Shown here: in pieces, positions 40,573-53,291 of the stretch
Layout of the letters: each line of letters begins with the position of its first letter
Numbering within the stretch: position 1 is the stretch's first letter
Source: Utricularia gibba
Taxonomy: Eukaryota; Streptophyta; Magnoliopsida; Lamiales; Lentibulariaceae
Direction: 5' to 3'
DNA length: 64,000 bases
Assembly: GCA_002189035.1 (NCBI GenBank)
Contig: NEEC01000009.1
Location: 806,001-870,000, forward strand
Made by a program: the position numbers and the translations under genes
Notes under the pieces: model-generated
The model's database searches: none
What the model was told of the DNA's origin: nothing
The model's input: the letters and a program-made list of their open reading frames with translations, nothing else

Positions 40573-43500
40573 ATGACCTCTACGACAAATAGACGGGCTC
40601 ATGAAGATGGTGGGAGTGGAAGCAGTAGCGGTGGTGGCAACCAGAATCACCCTTCTCCAGCTGTAAAGTATCCACACGAGGATAAGCTTGCATATGGTGG
40701 TGGAGGAGGAAAGACTGTGGCTTCCTCTAGGCATGACTACCATGCTTCGTATGAAATGGGCCCTGAAAATCGGGCATCGAAAATTTCACCTCGAATTAAT
40801 GCACGTGATTCGGAAAAGAGACCATTGATTCCTAATTTCTCATACAGAGTGCTGCCCGCAAGTGATCCAGTCTCGGAGAATATTGGTTCGGATAACAGGA
40901 TGGAGCTCAGGGATCTGAATGATGGGATCAAGGACGTAATGCTGGAGGGTGGTGCGTCAAAGTTGGAACCTGAGGAGTTGCTTCGAGCAGCTAGTACTGA
41001 TAAGCACCTGGATAAAGTTGAAGATCATAAAGACGTAAAACATGATCTAGGTTCAAGTTCTCATAATGATTACATGCCGAAACCGTATTCCCATGGCCCT
41101 CAATTTCGTGTGTTGGATACTGCAAGAGACTCGTTGCATGTCGAGGAAAAACTACAGAATGAAGCTCATGAGGCTGTGGGGGAGAACCGAGATGATATCA
41201 AAGGGGATGATAAGCCCAAAGACAAAGATAGGAGAAGGAAAGAAGTGAAGCACCGGGAATGGGAGAAAGGGATAAAGACCGAAGTGATCAACGGAGCAGT
41301 TTGCAGCTGCCCAACATAAATGGTGAGAACAAAGATGTGCGAAGAGAGGAAGGAGAAACTGAAAGAGGGGAAGTGATGAGAAAGAACAGCAAAGGGATAG
41401 GGATAAACTTACTGAAAAAGACAAGGATCCAGTTAAGGAGGAATCATGGAGTGTTCCGGACAAAGAAGCTTTCATTAACGATAGAAGGCTCAGTGAGATT
41501 CCTGGAAAATGTGTGGATACAGAAAATTCTGTTCTAGAATCAAAGAAGAAAGAGAGTGATACATGCAAGAATCTTGAGAGGGAACCCAGGGACAAGAAGA
41601 AGGAAAGGGATGCTGATGTTGAACCCGAAAGATGTGAGAAGCGTATCAGGATTCATGAAAGAGAGCCTGATGAAACTGCCGTTGAAGGAGGTGTAGAGCG
41701 AGAAAAAGAAATTTTCAACTCCGGGGTCACTCAGAAAAAACGGATGTTGCGACCAAGGGGCAGTCCTCAAAGAGAGAATCGGGATAGCCGTTTCAGACCA
41801 GCTACTAATGATTTCGAGGGGTAAAAATTTCCTTTTTCTCATAATTTGGGAGGGTTTGCTTACTTGGTTTTCCATCTAAACTTTTATGAAGGATTTTAGA
41901 ATTCTTCCTTGATTTAATCTTGGTTATTGTATTATTCATGTTTAATTTGCTCTGATGCAGGCATCAAAATAAGGCTGATGTGTCTTGTGTTTACAAAATT
42001 GGGGAATGTATGCAAGAACTTGTTAAGGTGTGGAAGGTATATGAACTTTCTCAATCAGATAAAACATCTGAAGGCCCTCAAAATGGACCTACTTTAGAAA
42101 TCCGCATACCAGCCGAGCATGTCACTGCAACCAATCGGCAGGTGAAAATCTTGTAATATGTCAAATGCTGTTATTATCGTGAAACATCATACTGTGGTTG
42201 TGTCTTGCATCTGATGATGTATGTCTCAACTCCTACTGTTTCCATATGTTTCTAAAACTGTTTACCACATATTTCACAAGTTTATTTTTTGGTGCAGGTA
42301 AGGGGTGGTCAGCTGTGGGGAACAGATGTGTACACCGTGGACTCAGATTTGGTAGCTGGTATGTTATGGGGAATATTGAAGTTATGCTGCTGCCCTCTAT
42401 TACTTGATTTATTGACAAAAAAGTGTGTTTCTTTCTAGTACTCATGCATATGGGATTCTGTCGCCCTACTGCTTCTCCTCCTCCATCTGCCATTCAGGAG
42501 TTGCGTGCTAGAATCAGGGTGCTTCCTCCACAAGATTGTATGTTTACAACATCCAATTTCTCGAAAAAGTGCAATGATTTAATACAATTCATAATAACTC
42601 AACTATTTATTTGCTCCTTAAGATAATCCATTAATAACTTTTAAAAACTTCCAGGTGTTTCAGTTTGGTAATTTTATCCTGCATAAGGATTACCTTATAT
42701 TGTTTGATGTATTTCTACCCAACATTGTAGGCTACATTTCTACGTTGAGGAACAATGTTCGTTCCCGGGCTTGGGGAGCTGCAATTGGTTGCAGTTACCG
42801 TGTGGAGAAGTGTTGTATCGTGAAGGTGAGTCTACAGTTTATGAATCATTTACTATCTTTTGATTCGTAGTGTTTTTCACTTGCTTATAGAACACTAAAT
42901 GCAAAAAGTGTAGAGTGGTAGTCTACTGTAAATCTGATATTCTTGGTATACACTCCAGAAGGGAGGTGGAATCACTGATCTTGAGGCTTGCCTCACACAT
43001 TCGTCAACCATGGAACCTACTTTAGCTCCGGTGGCAGTTGAACGGACAATGACAACGCGAGCTGCAGCTTCGGTAATCCTTTTGTTTCATTATGGTATGG
43101 AAAATAAGATTATCTGACATTTGTCGCCAAACCTCTTTAGAATGCATTGCGCCAGCAAAGGTTTGTACGTGAAGTAACTATCCAGTTCAACCTCTGTATG
43201 GAGCCCTGGTATTCATATATGTGGTTCTTGTGACTTCTCCCATTTTAGCTCTCTAGATATTACCTCACTACTTTTTCCCCCATCTTCATTTTCAGGCTTA
43301 AATACAGCATAAGTGCTGTTGCTGACAAAGGTCTGAAGAGGTCGTTTTTTACATCAGCTCGCTTAAAGAAGGGAGAAGTTCTGTATGTGGAAACTCATAC
43401 CCGAAGGTAACTGTTTATAGCATATTGCTTGTTGCACTCAATTTCCAAAAGCCCTTTTTTATCATTGCATTTCTTCGTGCGAGCATTTTAGATACGAGCT

Positions 43501-43914
43501 ATGCTTTAATGGAGAGAAAGTAACCAAAAACTCAGCAGTCTCTCTTGCGGAAACTGGGAGAACCCATCCTCATGGTTCACATCATTCCAATGGTGAAAGA
43601 ACTGCAGCAGATGCCGAGAGCACCGTGGTTGATTTATTCCGTTGGTCCCGTTGCAAAAGACCACTTCCTCAAAAATTCATGCAGAGTATTGGAATCCCTT
43701 TGCCTCCTGAACATGTCGAGGTACCAATGGCTACTCAATGATGATGCTAACATTCTGTATATTTATCATGACGAGTTGTTATGAGATATGTTTCATACTT
43801 CAGATTTTGGAGGAAAATCTGGAATGGGAAGATGTATCATGGTCACAAACCGGGGTTTGGATTGCTGGGAAAGAATATCAACTTGCTCGTGCTCACTTCC
43901 TTGCACCAAATTAG
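40573..43914 (+). CDS. HDC1: HDC1-like (Rxt3 family) histone-deacetylase complex subunit (two frame breaks)
   Basis: HDC1 is the plant relative of yeast Rxt3, a subunit of Rpd3-type HDAC complexes in the nucleus. It promotes histone deacetylation in growth, stress and flowering. The start at 40573 gives MTSTTNRRAHEDGG. The first exon encodes a long disordered, charged region (KDKDRRRKEVKHREWEK, RDKKKERDADVEPE). Nine more exons carry the Rxt3 domain: VRGGQLWGTDVYTVDSDLVA; LMHMGFCRPTASPPPSAIQE; LRARIRVLPPQD; NNVRSRAWGAAIGCSYRVE; and KGEVLYVETHTRRYELCFNG. The last exon ends WIAGKEYQLARAHFLAPN with the stop at 43912-43914. In exon 1 the frame shifts by -1 at GGG 41269-41271 and GGGG 41367-41370. 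One added G at each restores EKGDKDRSDQRSS and ERGGSDEKEQQRD. The restored length is about 800 residues. Confidence 0.88.
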
Positions 43915-44213
43915 AACTTGGTGATAAGTTATAGATCAAGGAGTCCATTGCTGGGGCCGTGGTTGAAAGGTAATAGATCGCTGTAAACTAGTTACTTTGT
44001 GCCTAAACTGAGTTTCGTTGGAGGAACAGTGTTTGTTTATCTGCTTTTATTTTCCTTAAGCTTCCGTGAGAAGTACTTCGACTGCAGATAAATGCCAAGG
44101 ATATTGGATAGATCTTAGTGTAGATAAAAGAGAGGGAGTGATCTTATGGAATCGATTAGATCCAATGTATAACAAATGGTATATCGATCATTAGAAAAGC
44201 GCATGGCATTGGT
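43915..44213. other. Convergent 3' spacer, HDC1 / FAAH
   Basis: 299 bp between two facing stop codons. It must contain both 3' UTRs. Nothing else seen. Confidence 0.6.
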
Positions 44214-47200
44214 TCATTTGTTTGCGAGCATGTCACAGAACACCTCTGGCCTCTTGCATCCTAAACCAAGAGCCTGTAAACAGGAACAGCGTCGTTCATA
44301 AAGCTAATTATATGTGGGAGTGTGCACTACTCGTACTGATATAAGACATACCTGTACAGCAGAAGCAGCCCGGATCAAAAGAGACTCCGACCACGGTTTG
44401 CCAATGAATTGCAAGCCAATAGGCAAGCCATGTCTGTCATACCCCACCTGCAGAACAAGGTACATTTGAGGTACATTTTCATGTATGGAATGCATTAGAG
44501 GGGATCAGATTTTCACCAACTTACAGGTACTGTCACAGCAGGAAGCCCAAGGAAGTTCCCAGCTATTAGATATCTTACCAATGCAGCTGAAACATGAGCA
44601 GATTCTTGGTTTCTTACAGAGCAATCATGTGACAAGATCAGATATCTTTTTGCTTTGGTTTCTTCTTACCTCCATTAATGTAATCTAGCTCGCCGGTTTT
44701 CAAGCAATTGTCACGAATCGGGTATGCAGTCACACTTCCAAAAGCATATCATAAGTCAGTGGCATTTTGAGTCCTAAGTGAAGTATATTACCAGGGCAAT
44801 GGAAAAAGTAGTACCCAACGGTCGGGGTGACTATAACATCGGCTATGTTCAGTATCTGTTGGTGGAACTGAAGTTGCCGTTGCCTCATCTTCTGTGCATT
44901 CAGATACTCGTGGCTGTGGAAGGCGCAGTAAGCGGCAAACACTACTCGAGCATCCCACCCAAGCTCCGTCTTGTCTCTGTTGGTGTATAGAACAACAGAT
45001 TTTAATACCCAAGGAGATAATACAGGAAGGATCCTCTCTGATATTCATTCTATTACTCAGACTTACGCTTTCTTGTAGTTCAAAGACTTACACTTTGTTG
45101 AGATATTTTGACATTGAGTGACTTGCTTCGGATCCCATGGTTACATAATGAGCTAATCTCATAGCTTCTATGTCTGGTAAGGTCACATCTACGATCTTGA
45201 GAAGGGAAACGATCAGCATAGTGAGTCAGTTGTCAGCAATATTTCAGGTGCAGAGTGAAGGGTATGGCTGTGTATGGCATCTTACATCCCAACCATAGGT
45301 TTTCGTTAACTTGTTTATGGCGATGTCGCAAGTCATTCGAATATCTTCCGAACAGTCATCGAACCACTGCCCAGGCGTGCAAAGGTGAAAGAATATGAGC
45401 AAAAACAGTGTTGGGATGGAAGAAGAAAAAGAGCACACCTTGCCATATCTTGCCATTTTGATTGGGTGGCTAAATGAGTTCAGAAGTGGCAGCCCGACTT
45501 TCGGCTGGTTCACAGTAGCAGAAAGATGAGAATCCAGAATGCAATATATCGGAGAGAAAATGCAGAAGATCATGCACTGTTGGTACCAGTGGAACTCCAT
45601 GGTGATCACAGGAAGTGCCTCCACTCATAGCTGCGTAACTGCAAGAATATGGATGTTCATGATGTTCATGCCATTGAAGCTGAATAACGAAATGAAACTC
45701 GGGAAGATTACCATATCATTGCATCTTCTATCGTTGCTGACAAAATTCCAACCATTCCAACAGTGTAGTTCATAGGAAGAACTCTGCAAGTAACAACTAT
45801 TGATGTGATGATGGATGAATGAAATACATGTTCTTATCAGAGCGAGATTTGAGTTATCATCAGCGCATACCCATCATGTGGTAAGCATCCAAAGGTCGGC
45901 TTGAGGCCGACGACTCCGCAAAGGGCTGCAGGAAGTCTCACCGATCCTGCATCACCGTTACATTTCAGAAAAAACAGCCATCTCTATCATGAATTTTTCT
46001 GTAACGTGATCACATGAAAGCAGCAAAATCACCTCCTCCGTCAACACCAAGTGCAACAGGGCACAGTCCAGCAGCCACCACTGCTGCAGATCCACTTGAA
46101 GATCCTCCAGTTATCTTCCTCCGGTCATATGGATTTCTACACGCCCTGGCATGATCATATCGATTCTCAAGTTTTCCTGCTGGATTTTATAGAAACATAC
46201 CGTACCAGGGGAGACGAGACGACTCACCCGTAATGTGGATTGATTCCACTTACCCCAATCCCAAGTTCGTGCATATTCGTCTTCCCAACGATCATGGCGC
46301 CACAAGCTCGAAGACGGCTAACACAGACTGCATCACGCTTATATTGTCTGACATGGTGCAGCCACGTTGTACCTCCTAAGGAAACGTTCTTTTAGCCACC
46401 TCACTCCGAATTCAGAGAAAAATGAAAATGTAGAGGGTTCTGGATCGCGATGTACCTGTGGTTGGATAGGGCAGGCAGTCAAATTCATCTTTCACCGCAA
46501 CAGGAACTCCGTCGAGAACAGATAACGCTTCCCCTGTAAAAAGGCCACCCATCATTTTTCCAGTTCATCTCCACAATCTGGTCGAGGAATTACGTAATCG
46601 AAAACCCAAACCTCTTTTATACCGAAGAGTTGATTCCCTGGCTTGACTCAGAATATCGTTCTCATCGTAATTGATGAAGAACGACATTCGAAGCTCTCCA
46701 TCCTCCAATTCCCGCACGAAATTCAAAAATCGCTCCGCAACCACCGTCGGAGTAATTCTCCCGGAGGCATAGGCATTGGCGTAATCCAACACCGTCCATC
46801 TCTGGAAACCCAATTCAGGGTCCCTCTTGATCGAATCAGCCGACGATTCAACACAATCCACCGCCTGCCCCACTTTCTCCGGCGACGACAAATCGGGCTC
46901 GATTAACTTCACATTCTTTTCGACGTTTTCTGTATTCCATGTCGCGTTTCACAACGTTTCATAAACTCCGTTACCTTCATTTCAGGTGTTCAGATCAGTT
47001 ACCTTCACAAGGATGACACGGCAGAAACAGGGGAGGCTCCTTCAGTTCCGCGAACGAAATCAGCTGCGAAAAAAAAAAAAAAAATCACACAAAAGAATTA
47101 AAAATAAAATAATATAAAATATCAGTTTCCCCCGGGAGGAAAGGGCACAAGGTTCTTCCCGCCGGGCAGTCTGATCTGTCAAACAGCGACAGTTGTACAG

Positions 47201-47916
47201 ATGCGCAAATTGTGGGGCCCTGTCCTACTATTTTCTTACATTATTCAACTTTCTATTTAAATAACAAAGATTGTACACACAAACCAATAACCAAACCTAA
47301 ACTATACCAACTATCTATAAGATAATAATAATATTGTAAAATTTTCGGTTTCTGATGCTATCATTTGCATTTCTCTTCGGATCCGATAGACGTGACAAGA
47401 GTAAATAGCACATTTATTTATAATCGATATCTTTATAATTGTGATGATTAGTTGCAAATCAGTCCCATTTAGTCATGAGAAACCATTCATAGGAAAAATT
47501 AGAAAAATGAAAAAATTTGAGTAAAAAAACGTAAAATCATGATAATTATATGTTCAATCGTATTAGATGAGTTAATTTGGAAATTATGTAATAAAAGTAA
47601 TCATCTTATATTGAAAAAGATGGAAAGTAAAATTACCCTATGAATCTTATTGAGTCTGATTAGGACGTAGAGAAGTATGGCTCCGATGACCGGAGCCTCG
47701 AGAATCAACGCAAACGCCTTGATCAGCACCCCGGCAACCCGCGGAGCTGCGACAGAATCCACGTTACTTATATACATAAACCATGCGAAGCTCGACATTC
47801 TGACCGGCTGGCTGGCTACCTTTGACGTCGCCTGAGATGTAGGGATAGCCGCTGTCGGGACCAAGATCGACATTCGGAACTTCATCGTAAACCTCGCCCC
47901 GTCTGAGGAAATCCAT
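44214..47916 (-). CDS. FAAH: Fatty acid amide hydrolase (amidase-signature family)
   Basis: Hydrolyses N-acylethanolamines and related fatty acid amides at the endomembranes. The start at 47916 gives [20 protein letters not shown]. The next exon holds a hydrophobic membrane-association helix ([20 protein letters not shown]). About 16 exons follow. Amidase-signature elements: the triad Lys in [28 protein letters not shown]; the Ser-rich loop [12 protein letters not shown] with the cis-Ser; and [16 protein letters not shown] with the nucleophile Ser. Later blocks are [62 protein letters not shown] and the last exon [18 protein letters not shown], with the stop at 44214. All exons splice in frame. 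One small intron (82 nt) ending near 45512 was inferred to join GVPL to PKVGLPLLN. The 5' introns are longer, the first two about 170 and 570 bp. Confidence 0.9.
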
Positions 47917-48112
47917 CTCCGTCCCCCTCGGACAGCCGCCTCTCTGTCTCGGGTGTACAGGTGGCTATTCCTATTTGTAGGGTGGGGAGGAGAATAGAAC
48001 CAACGCAGATTGCTGGTTTTGAGGAGCCCCGCTGGATGCCCCTGGACTGGGAATCCCCACCTCCCATAATTATTATTTTCTTAGTAATAATAATATCGTA
48101 AAATAAATGGGA

Positions 48113-48167
<55 letters not shown>

Positions 48168-48168
48168 G
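48113..48168. repeat. (AAT)n microsatellite
   Basis: About 18 uninterrupted copies of AAT, 56 bp in all. Confidence 0.95.
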
Positions 48169-48389
48169 GCCCGTATTTCTCGTGGCATTAAATGGCCTAG
48201 AATTTAGCTGTATTCAATTATTATTATGAACTATTTGAAAATAATAATAAAAAAAATCATCAGTTGATGAATCCGAGCATATTAATAGCAGTACATGTGG
48301 ATGTGAGGTGCATAGTGCAAGCAGCTACCCAATTGCTTTAATGACAGCCGCCCCTCCTTCTATATTAAAAATTATATATATTTTATTAT

Positions 48390-50580
48390 TGTGTGTTGTG
48401 TTGATATTATTAATATAAGGACAGAATGGTACAAGGAGATTAATTTGTGTATATATATATATATATAATATTCAATTTGTAGGATTAAAACTCTATTATA
48501 TATTATGTTGAATGAAGTTGAGAATTCATCTTTCATTATCTTAATGATGTGATTAGAAAAGGAAAATCATGTGCTTTGTACTATAGATTTTTTAATTATT
48601 TTGTTCACGTTATAAGTTGATGGTATTTTTGAAATTGTATAGAAATTTGGATCAAGTCTTCACCATACACAAACTTGTCACTATATGTACATTTAATCTC
48701 AAGAATTCATTTGTTTGTATAGAGTGTTATTATAAAGTAATGTTACTTGATATAATATCATCTTTATTTAATACGATTATAGAATAAATAATGCATAATA
48801 CACTTTGTAATACAGATTTTTTAATTATTTTTTACACTATAAGTTTCCCACAAATTCACAATCATTTTTTAGATATTGAAATAAATTTAAATTTAAATAA
48901 ACTGTCCTTCAGTGATTTAAATAAATTCCCTTCTATTAATTTTTTTGATTATTCATTTATTTAAATAAATAAATATATATATATATATATATAATTGTGT
49001 GTTGTGTTGAGATTATTAAGATAAGGACATAATGGTATAAGGAGATTAATTTGTATATAATATTCAATTAGTAGGATTAAAAATATATTATGTTGAATGA
49101 TGTTCATCTTTCATCATCTATTATTAATGATGTGATTTGAAAAGGAAAATCATGTGCTTTGTACGATAGATTTTTAAATTATTTTTGTTAAAGTTGAATG
49201 GATGTACCAGAACCTATTTTTGGATTGTAGGTGCAGTCGATATTTTGGTACCTCGAGGTGTTTTTTTATGGTTGGTTTGATTCGAGAAACATAAATAAGG
49301 GTAGACGGAAATTTTTACGTGGAAAACATCGAAGGACAAAAAAACTACGGAGCTATTGGAATTCGTTATGGAAAATTTTTACTAGACATAGATGGTGGAG
49401 AAAGATATAAGTTGGGAGGTTTAGGGTCGAACCCCTTCACCGTAATTATTTCTTCTATTTATAGAAGAACTCAATCTGACCGAATCCTAACATTCGTAGA
49501 TATCGGCTATTTTCTGCACATACTATGCGATCTTGCTTTTCAGATATTGACCGTCTGTTATGCTGTAATTCGACCGCTTTTCAGACTGTGTCATACGGCC
49601 ATCGCTGTCAGATTTCTGACAAATATCGATCTATTGACTAGCATTATCCCCTTAAAGTCTCTTTTTGCAGACTTTTAAAGCCGATTACCCTCGACCGATT
49701 TATCCTCCATCAATTTTTTTACATTATAAGTTGATGTTAATTCTAAAAGTATATTGAAGAAATAAATAGGATCATAGTTATAGAGAGTTGATTATTTTTT
49801 AGTTTTTTAAAAATAAATTTAGAATAAACGATATCAAAAGGAAACGACAAATTTTAAAAACAATAGAAACAATGAATTTGAATAAGTCTCCACCACATTT
49901 AGAGTTGTCACTATGTGTACATTTAATCCCAAGAATTGATTAGCTTGTATAAATTTTGGAAGTATTATTTTAAAATAATGTTATTCGATAATCAATATAA
50001 TATTATTTTCATTTCATAAGATTATAGAATCAACAATGTATAATATACTTTGTAATATAAATTTTTAAATTATTTTTTTACACTATAAGTTTCCCACAAT
50101 CATGTTTAGATATTTTAAATGTTTCTTGTCAATGCATATTTGAAATAAATTTAAATAATAAAATAAATTATTTTTATTTTTTAAAATAAATGATAATAAA
50201 ACAAAATACATACTTTAAAAATAATAAAAACAATAAATTTGAATCAAGTCTCCACCATGTAAAAACTTATCTCTATATGTGCATATAATCTTATGAATTA
50301 ACTCATTTGTGTAAGTTTTGAAAATATTATTTGATAATAGTGCTATTCGATAATGAGTATAATATCATTTTCATTTAATGAAATTATGAAATCAACCGCT
50401 TTTGTATTATAGATTTTTTAATTATTTTTTTACACTATAAAGTTTCCCAGGCCACAACCATGTTTTCGATATTTGAAATTTTTATTCTCCAAGCATATTG
50501 AAATAAATATAAATTTAAATAAACAGTCTTTCATGGATTTAAATAAATTCTCTTCTATTAATAAAAAAATATTTCAATCT
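48390..50580. repeat. Diverged direct repeats, about three copies
   Basis: Blocks recur in the same order and orientation. GTGTTGTGTTGATATTATTA with AGGACAGAATGGTACAAGGAG occurs at 48390-48445 and again, diverged, at 49000-49055. AAAGGAAAATCATGTGCTTTG occurs at 48557 and 49141. CAAGTCTCCACCA (one copy diverged) with CACTATATGTACATTTAATC occurs at about 48655, 49890 and 50246. CACTATAAGTTTCCCA occurs at about 48834, 50083 and 50431. Copies differ by many substitutions, so the duplication is old. The second copy is interrupted by the solo LTR. Confidence 0.65.
49186..49712. mobile_element. Solo LTR with 5-bp target-site duplication
   Basis: A 527-bp segment begins TGTTAAAG and ends CCATCA, with TG...CA termini. 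It is flanked on both sides by ATTTT (49181-49185 and 49713-49717). It interrupts a repeat copy whose uninterrupted relatives at 48590-48625 and 50060-50090 run straight through the insertion point (TTAATTATTTT...TATAAG). It is richer in GC than its surroundings and has no internal coding domain. I infer a retrotransposon reduced to one LTR by recombination between its two LTRs. The superfamily is not determined; 5-bp duplications fit Copia or Gypsy. Confidence 0.75.
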
Positions 50581-50759
50581 TGAATTTATTCAAAAAAAAT
50601 AAAGTAATTTATAATAATTATATTAAATTAACTTAATCCCATGAACAGTAATAACTCAAAATAAAGTGCAGGTACATGGTTCCGGTCTTCAGCCTGAGGA
50701 GGAAAAACAGAGCAAGAACAGTACTAAACAAGCGCGCTAGCTGCATGAACCCAACCTCT

Positions 50760-53291
50760 TCATAGCTCATCCTTGACGGAGTCCGTCGCTTCGACGACTT
50801 CCGGCTCCGGCGAGGCTGAAGTTTCCTCAGCCGGCTTATCCCGGTTGTCTTCGATGAACTTGATGATGTCCTCCTTCGTTCTATCTCCGTTGTACAGAGA
50901 AAGGTTGCCACCGGACGATCTGAAGTACACGGTGGGGAAGCCTTGGACGTCGAAGGTGGCGCGGGGGACGTCGTTGGTCGTCGCATCCTGAAGGGAGTGA
51001 AGAACCGGAGTTAAAACGGGAGGAAATCCCGGAGAATGGAAATCAGGAGGGTGGAGAGGGAGCTCACGAATTTGGCGATTACGACATTCTCGTCGTTTTG
51101 AAAGGAGATGGCTACTTCTTCAAGGATGGGAGCCAACTTTTGGCAATGTCCACACCAGGGAGCGTAGAACTCCAGCAGAACTGTTGAAAAGTACAAGGAA
51201 TCGAAGAAAATGATCATTCCCAGATGTGGAATAAGGAGTTAAGCATGTTGTATTGCACCTACCGTTCTTCCCTGAGTTAAAAACTATGTCGTCGAGGCTA
51301 TCACGCACGACAACCTTCACAAGTTCATCATTTACTTCAGGAATGGGATCTGATTTTATGAACGGCTTCAGTAGTCCACTCTGCAGACACCCCAATTCCA
51401 AGGTAAAGAACTATAGCATGGAGTTGTTCGGTGTATTATAAAGGTAAAAGGTGATGGAACCAGTGAATACATCATACTCCGCCAACCATGGAGCAATGTG
51501 GTCTACTTCAATGCTTTCTTTCACGTATTTCTCACCATCGGATTTCATTATAACAAGCAAAGGAACATTCTCTGCCTTAAGTCCAAAGTACTGCAATCCA
51601 AGAATAACAATGTTTATGGTGCTTGAGTTATGATCTCGTCAGCAAGGGATGGGAAACCTACCTGGAAAGCATTTTTGGCAGCATCAGCATCACCCAAAAG
51701 AAAAGTTAACCCCTTTCCTTTATGAATGGTAGCTACGTTCTTATATTCAGATTGGAAAGTATCCAGCTCTTTGCTGAAGTTGATGAAGAACATGGCCTGA
51801 AAGGATATGAGTTTGCATAGGGCTGACTTTAGAAAAAAGAAATTGATAGATTGGCACTGGAAAGTTGAGCTGTACCTTATCACCAGGGCTTTGAAAGAAT
51901 TTACCGACATATGGGTGATTCCTGGTATCACTGTCCCACACAGTTACAATTGGGATCGTAGAGGATTCAATGAACTTTTCCAGAGAGTCGACAGCAAAGT
52001 CCTGGTCACAGTAACAATGTTTCTTCAGCTTTTATATGTGAAAAATAATGGGAATGTGAAAGATATGTCACTGGAAGGTACCTCAGAATCAACAAAAAGC
52101 TCATCAAAAGGCTTGAGCAAGCGGATAGTCGGCTTAGTTACTGGTTCACCCCGAGGAATGTGCTTAGCATCAACTGTGTGACCAAAGCCATAATCTGACC
52201 GCAGCTTCTCTGCCAAAGCGGTGTAATTCTGATACTCCTCCCAGAAAATTCGGGAAAAATTCCAACCTAGTACAAGAAAGTGAGGCACTTGAGAGGAGGA
52301 AGGACCAATGAAGGAGACAAAAACACATTGAAGGCATGATCAACTCACAATAAAAATACTCTGCTCATCAATAAGGCCGGCAGCATCCTCAGTTGATTTA
52401 ATTTCAGTGGATGCAGGACCAAGCTGTTTCTTCAAGTAATCAACGATACCATCAGCATCACGAGGACCTTTGTACTCTTGAACATACTTTCCACCGTTTC
52501 TAAGGATTTTAATGGTGGGAAAACCTTGGATCTCAAATTCAGTTGCTAATTCTCGATTGCTTTCTTCATTTGCATCAACTTTTGCCAGCACAATTGGAGG
52601 ATCATGGCTGCTCAATGCAACCGCGGCTTTCTCATACTGTGGTGAGCACAGATCATAAAAAGTCAGCATAAAAGCAATGCATCGAGTGAATCCAAACCCG
52701 AATACAGGAAAAGACAATCACCTCTGGAGCAAGTGCCTTACAGTGACCACACCTGTTACAAAAAAAAAAAAAAAAAAAAAGGGAAAGGGAACTTAAAATC
52801 TCATTCATATCGCTATGAAACACATGACCTACTGACAAAAAAAAAGATGAACAAATGGCCATGAAAAGCTTCCTACTAAAATTTCAGGAACCCTTTGATA
52901 AAAAAATCAAATCGATAGAATCACATAAACGCAACCGAATTGAATTTTGCATTCTACATTGCAGCAAACCCACTGCATATCTCATTCTTAACCGAAAAGA
53001 ACCCAGCATCGCAGCCAGCAAGTAGTAGTATTCCAAACAAAGATTTATTCAATAGGACTCACAAACGAATCCAGATCTCGTTGGAGCAAATCAATTCAAC
53101 TAAAGCACGAGCAAGCAGACTTCCCAATACCGATAGAAAACAACTTACCACGGTGCGTAGAACTCAACAACGATGAAATCGTGCTGGGCTACAGTATCCC
53201 TGAAGTTGGAGTGGTCCAAGGTCAACACCTTTTCCACCTCCGCCGACACCTGCCATAGACTCAGCAGCGCTACAACCGCAATGAAGCCCAT
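50760..53291 (-). CDS. PDI: Protein disulfide isomerase, ER-resident (one frame break)
   Basis: Forms, breaks and rearranges disulfides in the ER lumen. The start at 53291 gives a signal peptide ([20 protein letters not shown]). The a domain follows with [15 protein letters not shown], the b and b' domains ([58 protein letters not shown]), and the a' domain with [20 protein letters not shown]. Both active sites are CGHC. An acidic tail ends in the retention signal KDEL, with the stop at 50760. About ten exons splice in frame except for one -1 shift at CCC 52240-52242 (plus strand). There FPEFSG must join EEYQNYTAL; one extra G on the coding strand fixes it. Length is about 500 residues, the usual a-b-b'-a' size. 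An ERSE-type element lies about 200 bp upstream. Confidence 0.94.

Larger units (their letters stand above)
47917..50759. other. Repeat-rich AT spacer between FAAH and PDI
   Basis: Contains the FAAH 5' flank (to about 48060), an (AAT)n microsatellite (48113-48168), (AT)n runs near 48453-48466 and 48976-48992, diverged direct repeats (48390-50580), a solo LTR (49186-49712) and the PDI 3' flank. I see no gene. Confidence 0.65.

Noticed and set aside
49319-49678. Plus-strand frame of 119 codons
   Set aside because: Lies wholly inside the solo LTR and shows no protein domain.
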